A stretch of DNA of 64,000 nucleotides from contig NZ_QUMQ01000001.1 of assembly GCF_003387075.1 (NCBI RefSeq), positions 1,488,001 through 1,552,000 of the forward strand, read 5' to 3'. The notes under the pieces were generated by a model. It saw only the letters and a program-made list of their open reading frames with translations. It had not been told where the DNA came from and searched no databases. This DNA is from Asanoa ferruginea. GTDB lineage: Bacteria; Actinomycetota; Actinomycetes; Mycobacteriales; Micromonosporaceae. The position numbers were made by a program, and so were the translations under genes. Shown here in pieces: positions 30,829 through 39,629 of this stretch. Every line of letters starts with the position of its first letter. Position 1 is the first letter of the stretch.

Positions 30829-31671
30829 TCAGATGGGGTACGTGGCCCGCAGGTCGACCCGGCTGTAGCTGATGTGTCGGGTGAGCGGATCGTCGCGCCG
30901 GGCGGCCTCGGTGACCGGCAGCAGCGTATGCGTCTCGTTGTTGAGCCGGTAGAACGCTTCGGCGAAGTTGACCCCGGCCACCCGGCCGTTCTCGCCGTTG
31001 CTCGCCTCGATCAGCTTCCGCGCGAACAGCCCCGAATAGCCCTGGCTGTCGAAGCAGTCCATCGCCGCGACCTTCTGGCCGACCACGTCGGTGATGTCGA
31101 CGTAGACGTCGTTGCGCATCCCGTAGAGGCTCAGCCCATCGCCGGCCATCACCGGCAGCGACGTGAAGAAGACCTGCTTGACGTGGAACTCGGCGCGGTC
31201 GTCGAGGTTGCGCACGAACATGCCGGCGCGGCCGAGGGCGGCCAGCACGCTGACCGTCGCCACCGTGTGCACGTTGGTCGCGGCGACCGGGTTGACCGGG
31301 TAGTCACAGATCAGCACGTCGGGGCGTTCGATCGCGAGCTGTTCGGCGATCTGGTCGACGACGTCTTCGCGCAGGGCCGCGTAGCGGTCGTCGAGGCCCA
31401 AGGTGATCACCTTCGAGATGCCGACAATCTCAGCGGCCCGCGACAATTCATCTTTCTTGTACGCGGCGATGTCGTCGAGGCTCGCTCCGGTGATCGTCTT
31501 GTCGGGGTTGTCCTTGCGCCATTCCTCGGCGTAGCGGTTGGCGTGCATCCGCCCGCCGTGGGTGAGGATCAGCGCGACCACTTCGTCACCGGCGGCCGCG
31601 TGCCGGGCGAGCGTGCCGCCGCAGTTCGTGATGGTGTCCGCCGGGTGGGCGTAGATGGTCATGACCTTCAT
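30829..31671 (-). CDS. PIG-L (LmbE) family protein with altered active site
   Basis: 280 residues. PIG-L deacetylases remove N-acetyl groups from amino sugars and related amides using zinc bound by His, Asp and a later His. Here the N-terminal motif is YAHPADTITNCGGTLARHAA instead of AHPDDE: zinc-ligand His and second Asp are present but the first Asp, the usual general base, is Ala. ILTHGGR and the downstream His in NVHTVATV are kept. It may act with a changed mechanism or substrate. Start ATG 31671, 16 bp after an IclR-like operator, so it heads a two-gene unit with the HisD-like gene. Confidence 0.82.
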   Translation of the reverse strand: MKVMTIYAHPADTITNCGGTLARHAAAGDEVVALILTHGGRMHANRYAEEWRKDNPDKTITGASLDDIAAYKKDELSRAAEIVGISKVITLGLDDRYAALREDVVDQIAEQLAIERPDVLICDYPVNPVAATNVHTVATVSVLAALGRAGMFVRNLDDRAEFHVKQVFFTSLPVMAGDGLSLYGMRNDVYVDITDVVGQKVAAMDCFDSQGYSGLFARKLIEASNGENGRVAGVNFAEAFYRLNNETHTLLPVTEAARRDDPLTRHISYSRVDLRATYPI

Positions 31672-31686
31672 GGCTGCCAGCGAACG

Positions 31687-31701
31687 TGAAATACCGTTCC
31701 A
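31687..31701. promoter_or_regulatory. IclR-type operator, site 2
   Basis: TGAAA-TACCG-TTCCA, one mismatch from TGGAA-N5-TTCCA, flanked by CG and TG as at site 1. Lies 16 bp before the PIG-L start and after the PLP-enzyme stop. Confidence 0.6.
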
Positions 31702-31711
31702 TGTCAACAGA

Positions 31712-33058
31712 TCAGTAGCGTGCGGAGATCTCCCAGCGCTCGACGGCCTGGTCGCCGCGGACGGCGTACACGTGGGACCACATGTTGGTCGTGCCGCACG
31801 CGTGGTTGGGCACCAGCCGCACCAGGTCGCCGACCGACAGCGGCACGGCCCCGTCATCGTGCAGGAAACCGTGCTCCTCGTTGGCTTCGACGAAGGTGAC
31901 GCCGGGCCGGTCGACGACCAGGCCGACCCCACCCGCGACGGCGATCGCGTCGGAGCTCATCGCCTTGACCCCCGCGTCGATGATCGGCCGGCCGGCCCGA
32001 CGGACCGACGCGACCCGGGCCAGCACGGTCTGCGCGCACTGGTCGGGCCTGCAACTGCCCATCCGGATCTGGTTGGCGTCGTAGTAGACGTAGGTGCCCG
32101 GCCGGCCCTCGGTAACACCGGGGACGAACGGCGTGGACGTCGCGCCAGGCGTTGACCCGACCGAAACGATTGAAACGTCGTGGCCGGCGGCCCGCAGCGC
32201 GCCCGCGACCTCGACGAGGAGCCCACCGGCCGCCTTGCCGGCCTGTTCGAGCGCCGGTCGATCGGGCAGCGCGGCGATGTGCCCCTCGTGGGTCAGCACC
32301 CCGCGCAGCCGCAGCCCGGGCAGCGCGGCGATGCCGTCCGCCGTCGCGACGGCGTCAGCCGGGTCGACCCCGAGCCGGGCGTGGCCTGTGTTGACCTCAA
32401 GCACGAACGGCACAGTGACGCCTGCCGCGGACGCGGCCTCCGACAAGGGCCGCGCCGCCTCCACAGAGTCGAGCGAGACCGTCAACGACCGCGCCGCCGG
32501 GCCCGGATCGCGAGCGGCGACCGCCACCGAGTCGCGCGAGACCGTCGACGACCGCGCCGCCGGGCCCGAATCGCGAGCCGCGACCGCGACCGAGTCGCGC
32601 GAGACCGTCAACGACCGCGCCGCCGGGCCCGGATCGCGAGCCGCGACCGCCACCGAGTCGCGCGACGTGGCGGTGACCGAATCGCGCGGGGCGACCGCGA
32701 ACGAATCCCGAGGAGCCGTCACGGCCGAGTCGCTGCGACCGCCGCCGTGCCCGGCGATGATGTCCACGACGAACGCGACCTTGCGCGGGCCGATCGGGAT
32801 GTGCGCCCACAGCAAGTCGGCCACGCCGTGCCCGCTGAGCCAAGCCACCTCGGCCGCCGTCGAGCAGGTGAAACCGATCGCCCCGGCCTCGAGTTGGCGG
32901 CGGGCGACCTCCCAACATTTGGAGGTCTTCACATGCGGCCGCAACGCGACCCCCGCGGCCGTGAAAGCGCCGGCCATCGCGGCGATGTTGCGTTCGAGCC
33001 GCTCGACGTCGACCAGCAGCGCGGGAGTCGGCAGCGCGTCGAGCGGGATAGGCAGCAT
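31712..33058 (-). CDS. Fold-type III PLP enzyme (D-threonine aldolase/D-serine dehydratase family) with inserted repeats
   Basis: 448 residues. N-terminal TIM-barrel start LPTPALLVDVERLERNIAAM and LRPHVKTSKCWEVARRQLEA, with the PLP lysine in HVKTSK. Later motifs are FVLEVNTGHARLGV, GVLTHEGHIAAL, VSVGSTPGA and the metal site PNHACGTTNMW; His-x-Cys resembles D-serine dehydratase more than D-threonine aldolase. It should act on a D-3-hydroxy amino acid. Between DIIAGHGGG and LDSVEAARPL, where the family normally has a short link, about 80 residues of near-identical repeats are inserted (DSVAVAAR and DPGPAARSLTVSR units). Overlaps the amidohydrolase stop by one base. Confidence 0.82.
   Translation of the reverse strand: MLPIPLDALPTPALLVDVERLERNIAAMAGAFTAAGVALRPHVKTSKCWEVARRQLEAGAIGFTCSTAAEVAWLSGHGVADLLWAHIPIGPRKVAFVVDIIAGHGGGRSDSAVTAPRDSFAVAPRDSVTATSRDSVAVAARDPGPAARSLTVSRDSVAVAARDSGPAARSSTVSRDSVAVAARDPGPAARSLTVSLDSVEAARPLSEAASAAGVTVPFVLEVNTGHARLGVDPADAVATADGIAALPGLRLRGVLTHEGHIAALPDRPALEQAGKAAGGLLVEVAGALRAAGHDVSIVSVGSTPGATSTPFVPGVTEGRPGTYVYYDANQIRMGSCRPDQCAQTVLARVASVRRAGRPIIDAGVKAMSSDAIAVAGGVGLVVDRPGVTFVEANEEHGFLHDDGAVPLSVGDLVRLVPNHACGTTNMWSHVYAVRGDQAVERWEISARY
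32466..32654. repeat. 63-bp tandem repeat, three copies, inside the PLP enzyme gene
   Basis: Units start at 32466, 32529 and 32592, with a partial fourth at 32655; they differ by only a few bases. Each encodes 21 residues. Degenerate 24-bp units (DSxAVAPR) continue to about 32735. All are in frame, so the enzyme stays open. Confidence 0.92.
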
Positions 33059-33891
33059 CACGCCAGCCCCAACGCCGCGCGCGGGTCGCCGTCGAGCAGC
33101 CACTCGATCGTCTCCGGCTTGATCGACGGCAGGCCTTCCGTGCGCATCGCCGCGAGTGACCGCAACCCAGCCACCGCCTCGGCCGGAGTCCACATCGGAT
33201 AATCGGAGCCGAACAGCAGCTTCTGCGTGACGCCCCATTCCTGGGCCCGCACCAGCGCCATGAAGCCATCCAGCGGCCGGGCCCACGAGGCCGATACGTC
33301 GCCGAAGACGTTGCGGCTCTTGCGGAGGACCACGATGGTTTCGCGCTGCCAGGGGTGGCCGAGGTGGGCGATGATCTGCACCAGGTCGGGGTGCCGGCGG
33401 GCTACGTCGTCGACCAGCAGCGGGTTGGTCAGCTCGAGCCGGCCCTCGGGGCTGGGCGTGGTGCCCATGTGCCAGAGCACGATCAGGCCGGCCTCGGTCG
33501 CGGCCCGGAAGAACGGGTCGTGCGCCGGGTCGCGCGGGTCGAAGTGGGCGAGCACCGGGTAGAGCTTGATGCCACGCAGGCCGCGCGCGATCCCGTCGGC
33601 GAGTTGGTCCATGACGTCGGCGTCCGACAGGTCGAGCGCCATGAAACCGATCGTGTTGGTCGACGTCGCGGCGCAGAACTGCTCGACGTATTCGTTGGGG
33701 GTGATCACGCCCGCCCGGGTGGCCCGCATGCCGAACACGAACGCCAGGTCGACGCCGGCCGCGGCCATCGCCTCGTCGTATTGCTCGGGCGTGCGGTCGG
33801 CGTATTCGTGGCCGTAGACCGGCTGCCAGTTGCGGTGCCACTCGCAGCCCCAGTGTTCGGCCAGGTGGCAATGGGTGTGTACGTCGATCAT
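33058..33891 (-). CDS. Amidohydrolase family 2 protein
   Basis: 277 residues. MIDVHTHCHLAEHWGCEW gives the HxH metal pair at the N-terminus; GLRGIKLYPVLAHFDPRDPA, LIVLWHMGTTPSP, VQIIAHLGHPWQRET and LLFGSDYPMWTP (final Asp) complete the amidohydrolase-2 set used by decarboxylases and lactonases. The product probably hydrolyses or decarboxylates a ring or acid intermediate. Start overlaps the previous stop (ATGA), and its own stop shares a base with the next ATG, so three genes are tightly coupled. Confidence 0.88.
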   Translation of the reverse strand: MIDVHTHCHLAEHWGCEWHRNWQPVYGHEYADRTPEQYDEAMAAAGVDLAFVFGMRATRAGVITPNEYVEQFCAATSTNTIGFMALDLSDADVMDQLADGIARGLRGIKLYPVLAHFDPRDPAHDPFFRAATEAGLIVLWHMGTTPSPEGRLELTNPLLVDDVARRHPDLVQIIAHLGHPWQRETIVVLRKSRNVFGDVSASWARPLDGFMALVRAQEWGVTQKLLFGSDYPMWTPAEAVAGLRSLAAMRTEGLPSIKPETIEWLLDGDPRAALGLA

Positions 33892-35459
33892 GTGTTGCCT
33901 CTCAAAACGGAACCGGCCCGGGCGCCGGTGTGCTCTCCCCCGTCGACGGTGACCGCGCCGTTGACCAGCACCAGGTCGATGCCGGCGGCGAACTGGTGCG
34001 GCGCGGTGAAGGTGGCGCGGTCGGCCAGCCGCGCCGGATCGAAGACCACCACGTCGGCCGGCGCACCGGGCCGCAGCAGCCCGCGGTCGCTGAGGCCCAC
34101 CCGCGCGGCCGGCGCAGACGTGCAGCGGCGGATGCCGTCGGGCAGGTCGGCGGCATAGCGCTGCAAAAACCGTGGGAACGTGCCGTAGCTGCGCGGATGC
34201 GGGACGCCCGCGCCGGTCACGCCACCCGGGTCGAGCGCGAGCCCGTCGGACGCGACCACCGTGGCCGGGTGACCCAGCACCGCGCGCAGGTCGTCTTCGC
34301 TGCGCCCACCGGCCGTCATCAGCACGCCGTTGCCGAGCGCGGCGAGCAGGTCGAGCACGATCTCCGCACCGTCGACGCCGGCGGCCGCCGCGAGTTCGGC
34401 CACCGACGACCCGACGACCGGGTCCGGCGCGGGGCGGCTGGTCCAACTCAGGGTGATCTCGTCCCAGCCGGTCGGCCGGTCTACCCAGGCGGCCCGCACG
34501 AAGGCACGCACGGCCGGGTCGGCCAGCCGGGGCATCCAGGCTTCCGGGCCGCCCTCCTGGGTGTGTGCCGGCAGCAGTTGCGAGAGTGGCGCGTTGCCGT
34601 GCAGGTAGGGGTAGATGTCGACGCCGATGTCGAAACCGTCGGCGTTGGCCGCGTCGACCAGGTCGAGGGCCTTCCGCACGGCGCCCCAGTTGCGCCGGCC
34701 GACGGCGGCGAGGTGCGAGATCTGGGTGCGGGCACCGGTCGCGCGGGCCACCCGCACCGCCTGGGTCACCGAGTCGACGAGCGCGTCGTCGTAGTTGCGT
34801 ACGTGCCAGGTGAAGATCCGGTCCCGGCCCGCGACCACCCGCGCCAGGGCCAGCAGTTCGTCGTCGCGCACGTAGGGCAGCGGCGCGTAGACCAGCCCGG
34901 TGGACAGGCCGACCGCGCCCGCGTCGAACGCCTCGCCGAGTAGCCCGCACATCCGGTCGACCTCGGCGGCGCCGGCCGGGCGGTCGGTGAAGCCGACGAC
35001 CGATCCGTGCAGGGCGAGGTGCCCGACCAGCGATGCCACGTTGATGCCCGGACCGGCCGCGGCCAGCACCGAGAAGTAGCCGGCCAGGTCGGGCCAGGAC
35101 CAGTCGACGGCGGCGTCGAGGTCGAGATAGCCGACGGCCGCGCGGATCGGCGCGACCGGCACGCCCGGGGCGAGCGGCGCGACGCCGAGGCCGCAGTTGC
35201 CGACGACCTCGGTGGTGACGCCCTGGTGCACCTTGCTCAGCGCCCGCGGGTCGGAGAGCAGGGTCAGGTCGGAGTGGGTGTGGATGTCGACGAAACCGGG
35301 GCAGACCACCCGGCCGGTGACGTCGCGCGCGACCGGCGCGGACAGGCCTGGGCCGATGGCGGCGATCCGGCCGGCCCGCACCAGCACATCGGCCGTGACC
35401 GCCGGCCCGCCCGAGCCGTCGACCACCAGACCGCCGGTCAGCAGCAGCTCATCAGGCAT
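33888..35459 (-). CDS. N-acyl-D-amino-acid deacylase family amidohydrolase
   Basis: 523 residues. N-terminal composite beta domain LLLTGGLVVDGSGGPAVTAD, metal motif FVDIHTHSDLTLLSDPRALS, GVTTEVVGNCGLGVAPL (Cys seen in D-aminoacylases), LVGHLALHGSVVG, ISHLAAVGRRNWG and the closing VASDGLALDPGG, then AARVGLSDRGLLRPGAPADV and VVFDPARLAD. Members cleave N-acyl-D-amino acids to D-amino acids and carboxylates. First gene of the left-going operon; start ATG 35459 lies 13 bp from an IclR-type operator shared with the divergent RidA gene. Confidence 0.9.
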   Translation of the reverse strand: MPDELLLTGGLVVDGSGGPAVTADVLVRAGRIAAIGPGLSAPVARDVTGRVVCPGFVDIHTHSDLTLLSDPRALSKVHQGVTTEVVGNCGLGVAPLAPGVPVAPIRAAVGYLDLDAAVDWSWPDLAGYFSVLAAAGPGINVASLVGHLALHGSVVGFTDRPAGAAEVDRMCGLLGEAFDAGAVGLSTGLVYAPLPYVRDDELLALARVVAGRDRIFTWHVRNYDDALVDSVTQAVRVARATGARTQISHLAAVGRRNWGAVRKALDLVDAANADGFDIGVDIYPYLHGNAPLSQLLPAHTQEGGPEAWMPRLADPAVRAFVRAAWVDRPTGWDEITLSWTSRPAPDPVVGSSVAELAAAAGVDGAEIVLDLLAALGNGVLMTAGGRSEDDLRAVLGHPATVVASDGLALDPGGVTGAGVPHPRSYGTFPRFLQRYAADLPDGIRRCTSAPAARVGLSDRGLLRPGAPADVVVFDPARLADRATFTAPHQFAAGIDLVLVNGAVTVDGGEHTGARAGSVLRGNT

Positions 35460-35471
35460 GGGCTACTCGCG

Positions 35472-35486
35472 TGGAATGTGGTTCCA
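35472..35486. promoter_or_regulatory. IclR-type operator, site 1
   Basis: TGGAA-TGTGG-TTCCA, an exact TGGAA-N5-TTCCA palindrome in the 34-bp gap between divergent genes. It matches the arms of the E. coli IclR consensus. Confidence 0.7.
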
Positions 35487-35493
35487 TGTGCCA

Positions 35494-35871
35494 ATGATCG
35501 AGAGGTTCCACCCCGAGGGGTTCCCCGCGCCCGCCGTGCCGCTCTCCCACGCCACCAAGGCGGGCGGCTTCGTCTTCGTCTCCGGCCAGGTCGCCACCGA
35601 CGAGGACAACAAGATCTTCATCGGTGACTTCACCCGCGAGGTGGAGAGCACATTGGACAATGTCGAGGCGGTGCTGGCCGCGGCCGGTGCCCGGCCCGAC
35701 CAGATCGTCAAGATCGGTGCGTTCCTGTCCAACGCCATCCTGTTCGCGCCGTTCAACGAGGTCTACCGGCGCCGTTTCCCGGAGGCTCCGCCCGCCCGCA
35801 CGACCGTGGTGGTCAACTTCGGCCACCCCGATGTGCGGGTCGAGATCGAGGCGATCGCGTACGTCGGCTGA
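35494..35871 (+). CDS. RidA/YjgF family protein
   Basis: 125 residues from ATG 35494. ATKAGGFVFVSGQVATDEDN, then ESTLDNVEAVLAAAGARPDQ and a final TTVVVNFGHPDVRVEIEAIA are typical of YjgF/RidA proteins, which form trimers and hydrolyse reactive enamines/imines from PLP enzymes or act on related intermediates. The last strand lacks the exact RxxVxVxxLP form, so it may belong to another Rid subgroup. In this cluster it could remove imines from the PLP enzyme or aminotransferase. Ends 5 bp before the convergent iclR-type gene. Confidence 0.9.
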   Translation: MIERFHPEGFPAPAVPLSHATKAGGFVFVSGQVATDEDNKIFIGDFTREVESTLDNVEAVLAAAGARPDQIVKIGAFLSNAILFAPFNEVYRRRFPEAPPARTTVVVNFGHPDVRVEIEAIAYVG

Positions 35872-35876
35872 GCGGA

Positions 35877-36728
35877 TCATGAGCGACCGGCGACCCGCAG
35901 TGAACGGTGCACGATCCGCAGCGCCGTGACAAAGTCCGGGTCGTCGGTCACCTTCTTGGCGACCTCGTCGAGTTCCGCGACGAAGGCGTGCTGCTTCGCC
36001 GTGGTGAACTCGCCCGCCGGCCCCGAAACACTGACGGCGGCCAGGCAGTTGCCGTCGACCCGCACCGGCACCGCGACGCAGCGCAGCCCGACACTGCGCT
36101 CGTTGTCGTCGAGGGCGAAACCGCGGCGGACCACCTTGCGGAGATCCTTGCGCAGGTCGGCCAGCGTGGTCGCGGTGTTCTCGGTGAACGAGGGGAACGG
36201 CTCGGCCGGCACCGCCGCGGGAAGCTGGTCGTCGGGCAGCTCGGAGAGCAGCACCTTGCCCAGCCCGGTCGCATAGGTGTGGTCGCGGGCGCCGAGCGCG
36301 GTGGTGAACCGCAGCGGCCGGTCGGGCTCGGCCACGCAGATGTGCAACACCTGGTCGCCGTCGAGCACGCCGAGGTTGGCGGTCTGCCCGGTGCTCACGG
36401 CGACCGGCTGGAGATAGCGCTCGGCGACCACGGTGAGGTCCAGCGTGGACACATAGGCGGCGGCCAGCCGTTGCACCTTGTGGCCGAGGCGGTAGGACGG
36501 GCGGTCGTCCACCCGCACCAGATACTCCATCTCGGAAAGCACGGCCAGCAGCCGCACCAGGGTGCTCTTCGGCAGCGCGGTGGCGTCGCTGAACTCGGTG
36601 AGCGTCAACGGCGCGGGCGCGGCGGCCAGCATTTCCAGCAGGGCCAGCCCGCGCGCGAGCGCGTTGGCGTGGTAGTTGGCCGACGCGGGCTTGCTGTCGT
36701 CGACGGAGGTGCGGGGTGCTCTCGGCAT
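35877..36728 (-). CDS. IclR family transcriptional regulator
   Basis: 283 residues from ATG 36728. Winged helix near 30-95: ALARGLALLEMLAAAPAPLT, EFSDATALPKSTLVRLLAVL, EYLVRVDDRPSYRLG. The C-terminal effector domain follows: TGQTANLGVLDGDQVLHICV, GLGKVLLSELPDDQL, LRKVVRRGFALDDNERSVGL, RCVAVPVRVDGNCLAAVSVS. Last gene of the importer operon, 11 bp after the DppF gene. Four palindromes of the IclR type occur in front of cluster promoters and none of the genes outside, so it is the probable local repressor/activator. Confidence 0.93.
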   Translation of the reverse strand: MPRAPRTSVDDSKPASANYHANALARGLALLEMLAAAPAPLTLTEFSDATALPKSTLVRLLAVLSEMEYLVRVDDRPSYRLGHKVQRLAAAYVSTLDLTVVAERYLQPVAVSTGQTANLGVLDGDQVLHICVAEPDRPLRFTTALGARDHTYATGLGKVLLSELPDDQLPAAVPAEPFPSFTENTATTLADLRKDLRKVVRRGFALDDNERSVGLRCVAVPVRVDGNCLAAVSVSGPAGEFTTAKQHAFVAELDEVAKKVTDDPDFVTALRIVHRSLRVAGRS

Positions 36729-36739
36729 TGTGGACTCTC

Positions 36740-37735
36740 CTACGCGCCGCCGACGGTGGCTGGGACCTCGGGGAAATGACACGCACTCGGATGCCCGACG
36801 CCGATCCTGTCGATCAGCGCGGGCGCTTCCGTCGCGCACACATCCTGAGCCTTCCAGCACCGCGTGCGGAACCGACAACCGGTCGGTGGGTTACTCGGAC
36901 TGGGTACGTCTCCGGCCAGCGTGATCCGCTCCCGCTCCTCGCGGCCGGCCGGGTCGGGCACCGGGATCGCCGACAGCAACGCCTGGGTGTAGGGATGCGT
37001 GGGCGCGGTGAAGATGTCGGCGCGGCTGCCGGTCTCCACGATGGAACCCAGATACATCACCGCGACCCGGTGCGAGATGTGCCGGACCACCGACAGGTTG
37101 TGCGAGATGAACACGTAGGCCAGACCCAGCCGGTCCTGAAGGCCGCGGAGCTGGTTGATCACCTGCGCCTGCACGGACACGTCGAGGGCGCTGACCGGCT
37201 CGTCGAGCACGAGCAGCCGCGGGTTCAGCGCCAGTGCGCGGGCCAACCCGATCCGCTGGCGCTGCCCACCGGAGAACTCGTGTGCATAGCGCCGGGAGTG
37301 CTCGGGCCGCAGGCCGACCAGTTCGAGCAGCTCGCGTACCCGATCAGTGCCCTCCTGGTTGTAGCGCCCCTGCACCCGCAGCGGCTCGGCGACGATGTCG
37401 TGCACGGTCATCCGCGGCGAGAGCGACGCGTAGGGATCCTGGAACATGATCTGGATCGCCTGCCGCCGGGCCCGCAGCTCGCGCTGCGACAGCGAAGCCA
37501 GGTCGGCACCCTCGAAGAGGATCTTCCCGGCGGTCGGCTCCAACAGCCGCACCAGCAGCCGCCCGGTCGTCGACTTGCCGCAACCCGACTCGCCGACCAG
37601 GCTCAGCGTCTCGCCGGTCTCGAGCTCGAGGTCGACACCGTCGACGGCGCGGATCTCACCCACCTGCCGGCGCAGCACGCCCTTGCGGATCGGGAAGTGC
37701 TTGTGCAGCCCCTCGACCTTCAACAAACTCGTCAT
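36740..37735 (-). CDS. Peptide ABC transporter ATP-binding protein (DppF/OppF type)
   Basis: 331 residues. Walker [13 protein letters not shown] loop [12 protein letters not shown], signature [17 protein letters not shown], Walker [13 protein letters not shown] and H loop FISHNLSVV. The C-terminal oligopeptide extension [16 protein letters not shown] and Cys-rich [15 protein letters not shown] (possible Fe-S site) are typical of DppF/OppF. Powers uptake together with the DppD-type subunit. ATG 37735 overlaps the preceding stop (ATGA). Confidence 0.95.
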   Translation of the reverse strand: MTSLLKVEGLHKHFPIRKGVLRRQVGEIRAVDGVDLELETGETLSLVGESGCGKSTTGRLLVRLLEPTAGKILFEGADLASLSQRELRARRQAIQIMFQDPYASLSPRMTVHDIVAEPLRVQGRYNQEGTDRVRELLELVGLRPEHSRRYAHEFSGGQRQRIGLARALALNPRLLVLDEPVSALDVSVQAQVINQLRGLQDRLGLAYVFISHNLSVVRHISHRVAVMYLGSIVETGSRADIFTAPTHPYTQALLSAIPVPDPAGREERERITLAGDVPSPSNPPTGCRFRTRCWKAQDVCATEAPALIDRIGVGHPSACHFPEVPATVGGA

Positions 37736-38760
37736 GCCAGCTCCTCGTGGAAGTGGCACGCGGTGGTCCGGCCGGCACCGATCTCGACCAGCAGCGGTCG
37801 CTCGGTGACGCACCGCTCCCGGGCCAGCGGGCAACGGGGATGAAACGCGCACCCGGCCGGCGGATCGGCCATGTTGGGCGGGTTGCCCGGGATCGGGTCG
37901 AGCTGGTCGACGTCAACGTCCATCCGGGGCAGGCTGGCCAACAAGCCTTTGGTGTAGGGATGCCGCGGCGCCGCGAAGATCTCGCCAACCCCGGCGGTCT
38001 CGACCACCCGGCCGGCATACATGACCACGACCCGGTCGGCGAGTTCGGCGACCACGCCCAGGTCATGCGTGATCAGGATGGTCGCCGCACCGGTCTCCGC
38101 CTGCGCCTTCTTGAGCAGCGCCAACACCTGCGCCTGGATGGTCACGTCGAGCGCGGTGGTCGGCTCGTCCGCGATGATCAGGTCGGGGTTGTTGGCGATC
38201 GCCATCGCGATCATCGCCCGCTGCCGCATGCCGCCGGAAAACTCGTGCGGGTATTGCCGGACCCGCTGCGCCGGATCGGGCACGCCGACCAGCCGCAGCA
38301 ACTCGACGGCCCGATCCCAGGCGGCCCGCTTGTCGGGCTTGCTCTGGTGCAGCAGCACCGCCTCGGCCACCTGAGCGCCAACGGTCATCACGGGGTTCAG
38401 GGCGGTCATCGGATCCTGGAAGATCATCCCAACCGGCCCGCCACGGATCTTCCGCAGCTCGCGGGCGGAGAGGGAGCGCAGGTCGGCGCCGCGGAAGGAG
38501 ATCGCGTCAGCATCGACCGTTGCGGTGTCCGGCAAGAGCCGCAGCACCGACATGGCGGTCACGGTCTTGCCGGAGCCGGACTCACCGACCACGGCGACAA
38601 TCTCACCGGCGTTGACCGACAGGCTGACGTCGGTCACCGCCCGCACGACGCCATCACCGGTGCGGAACTCGACGCTCAAGCCGTCGATGCGAAGCAAGGG
38701 CCCCTTGTTAACGCTTTCCGCAGAGGCGGGGTCCCCTATTAACATCCGGTCGGCGGTCAT
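37732..38760 (-). CDS. Peptide ABC transporter ATP-binding protein (DppD/OppD type)
   Basis: 342 residues. Walker [15 protein letters not shown] loop [15 protein letters not shown], signature [15 protein letters not shown], Walker [14 protein letters not shown] loop LITHDLGVV and extension [15 protein letters not shown] with [18 protein letters not shown] 38760 overlaps the DppC-type stop by 4 bp. Cytoplasmic, dimerises with the next ATPase on the two permeases. Confidence 0.95.
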   Translation of the reverse strand: MTADRMLIGDPASAESVNKGPLLRIDGLSVEFRTGDGVVRAVTDVSLSVNAGEIVAVVGESGSGKTVTAMSVLRLLPDTATVDADAISFRGADLRSLSARELRKIRGGPVGMIFQDPMTALNPVMTVGAQVAEAVLLHQSKPDKRAAWDRAVELLRLVGVPDPAQRVRQYPHEFSGGMRQRAMIAMAIANNPDLIIADEPTTALDVTIQAQVLALLKKAQAETGAATILITHDLGVVAELADRVVVMYAGRVVETAGVGEIFAAPRHPYTKGLLASLPRMDVDVDQLDPIPGNPPNMADPPAGCAFHPRCPLARERCVTERPLLVEIGAGRTTACHFHEELA

Positions 38761-39629
38761 GACGCCGACCTCGGGTCGACGGCGTCGCGGAGGCCGTCGC
38801 CGATGAAGTTGACGGCCAGCACGGTCAAGGCGACCGCGATCCCAGGCGAGAGCCACAACCACGGCTCGGTGCGGATGACCGTCAAACTCTGCGCATCCGT
38901 GAGCATGTTGCCCCAGCTGGCCGCCGGTGGCTGCACCCCAAGGCCCAGGAACGACAGTGTGGCCTCCAGTGCGATCGCCTGGGCGACCGCCAGCGTCGCC
39001 ACGACGCTGACCGGGGGCAGCGCGGCCGGGATGATGTGTTTGCGCATCAGCCACAGTGGACCGGCGCCGGTCGCCCGGGAGGCCAGCACGAACTCCTGCT
39101 CCCGCAGCGAGAGCGTGACGCCCCGGACGATCCGGCCGCAGACCGGCCACTGGAAGAGCCCGATGGCGATCACCATGGTCAGCACGCTGGGGCCGAGGAT
39201 GCCGCTGACCACCACGATCACGACCAGCGACGGGAACGACATGAAGACGTCGGCCAACCGCATGACCAGGCCGTCGACCCAACCGCCGAGTAGGCCCGCG
39301 ATGCTGCCGAGCAGCGTGCCGAGCACCACCGCGATGGCGGCGGAGGCCAAGCCGACGCCCAGCGAGATGCGGCCGGCGAAAAGCAGCCGGGACAACACGT
39401 CGCGGCCGGTCGAGTCGGTGCCCAGCAAATGGTCGCCTGACGGGCCGGTGCGGGCCTGGAGCAGGTCGATCGCGTTCGGGTCGTGGCCGGACAGCGGCCG
39501 CGCGAAGATGGCGGCGAGCACCACCAGCGCGATGAACACGACGCTGACCACGGCCGCCGGGTGTGAGCGGAACCGGCGCAGCGCGGCCGAGGCCGGCGAG
39601 CGGCCGGCCGCCACCGTTACGGACGTCAT
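38757..39629 (-). CDS. Peptide ABC transporter permease (DppC/OppC type)
   Basis: 290 residues, six helices after a cytoplasmic N-terminus. OppC signature: GHDPNAIDLLQARTGPSGDH, LLGTDSTGRDVLSRLLFAGR; EAA loop SRATGAGPLWLMRKHIIPAA; EATLSFLGLGVQPPAASWGN. ATG 39629 overlaps the DppB-type stop. Forms the inner-membrane channel with DppB. Confidence 0.95.
   Translation of the reverse strand: MTSVTVAAGRSPASAALRRFRSHPAAVVSVVFIALVVLAAIFARPLSGHDPNAIDLLQARTGPSGDHLLGTDSTGRDVLSRLLFAGRISLGVGLASAAIAVVLGTLLGSIAGLLGGWVDGLVMRLADVFMSFPSLVVIVVVSGILGPSVLTMVIAIGLFQWPVCGRIVRGVTLSLREQEFVLASRATGAGPLWLMRKHIIPAALPPVSVVATLAVAQAIALEATLSFLGLGVQPPAASWGNMLTDAQSLTVIRTEPWLWLSPGIAVALTVLAVNFIGDGLRDAVDPRSAS

Noticed and set aside
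32466-32735. CRISPR-like array
   Set aside because: Units are contiguous 63-bp tandem repeats without spacers and keep an enzyme frame open; no cas genes.
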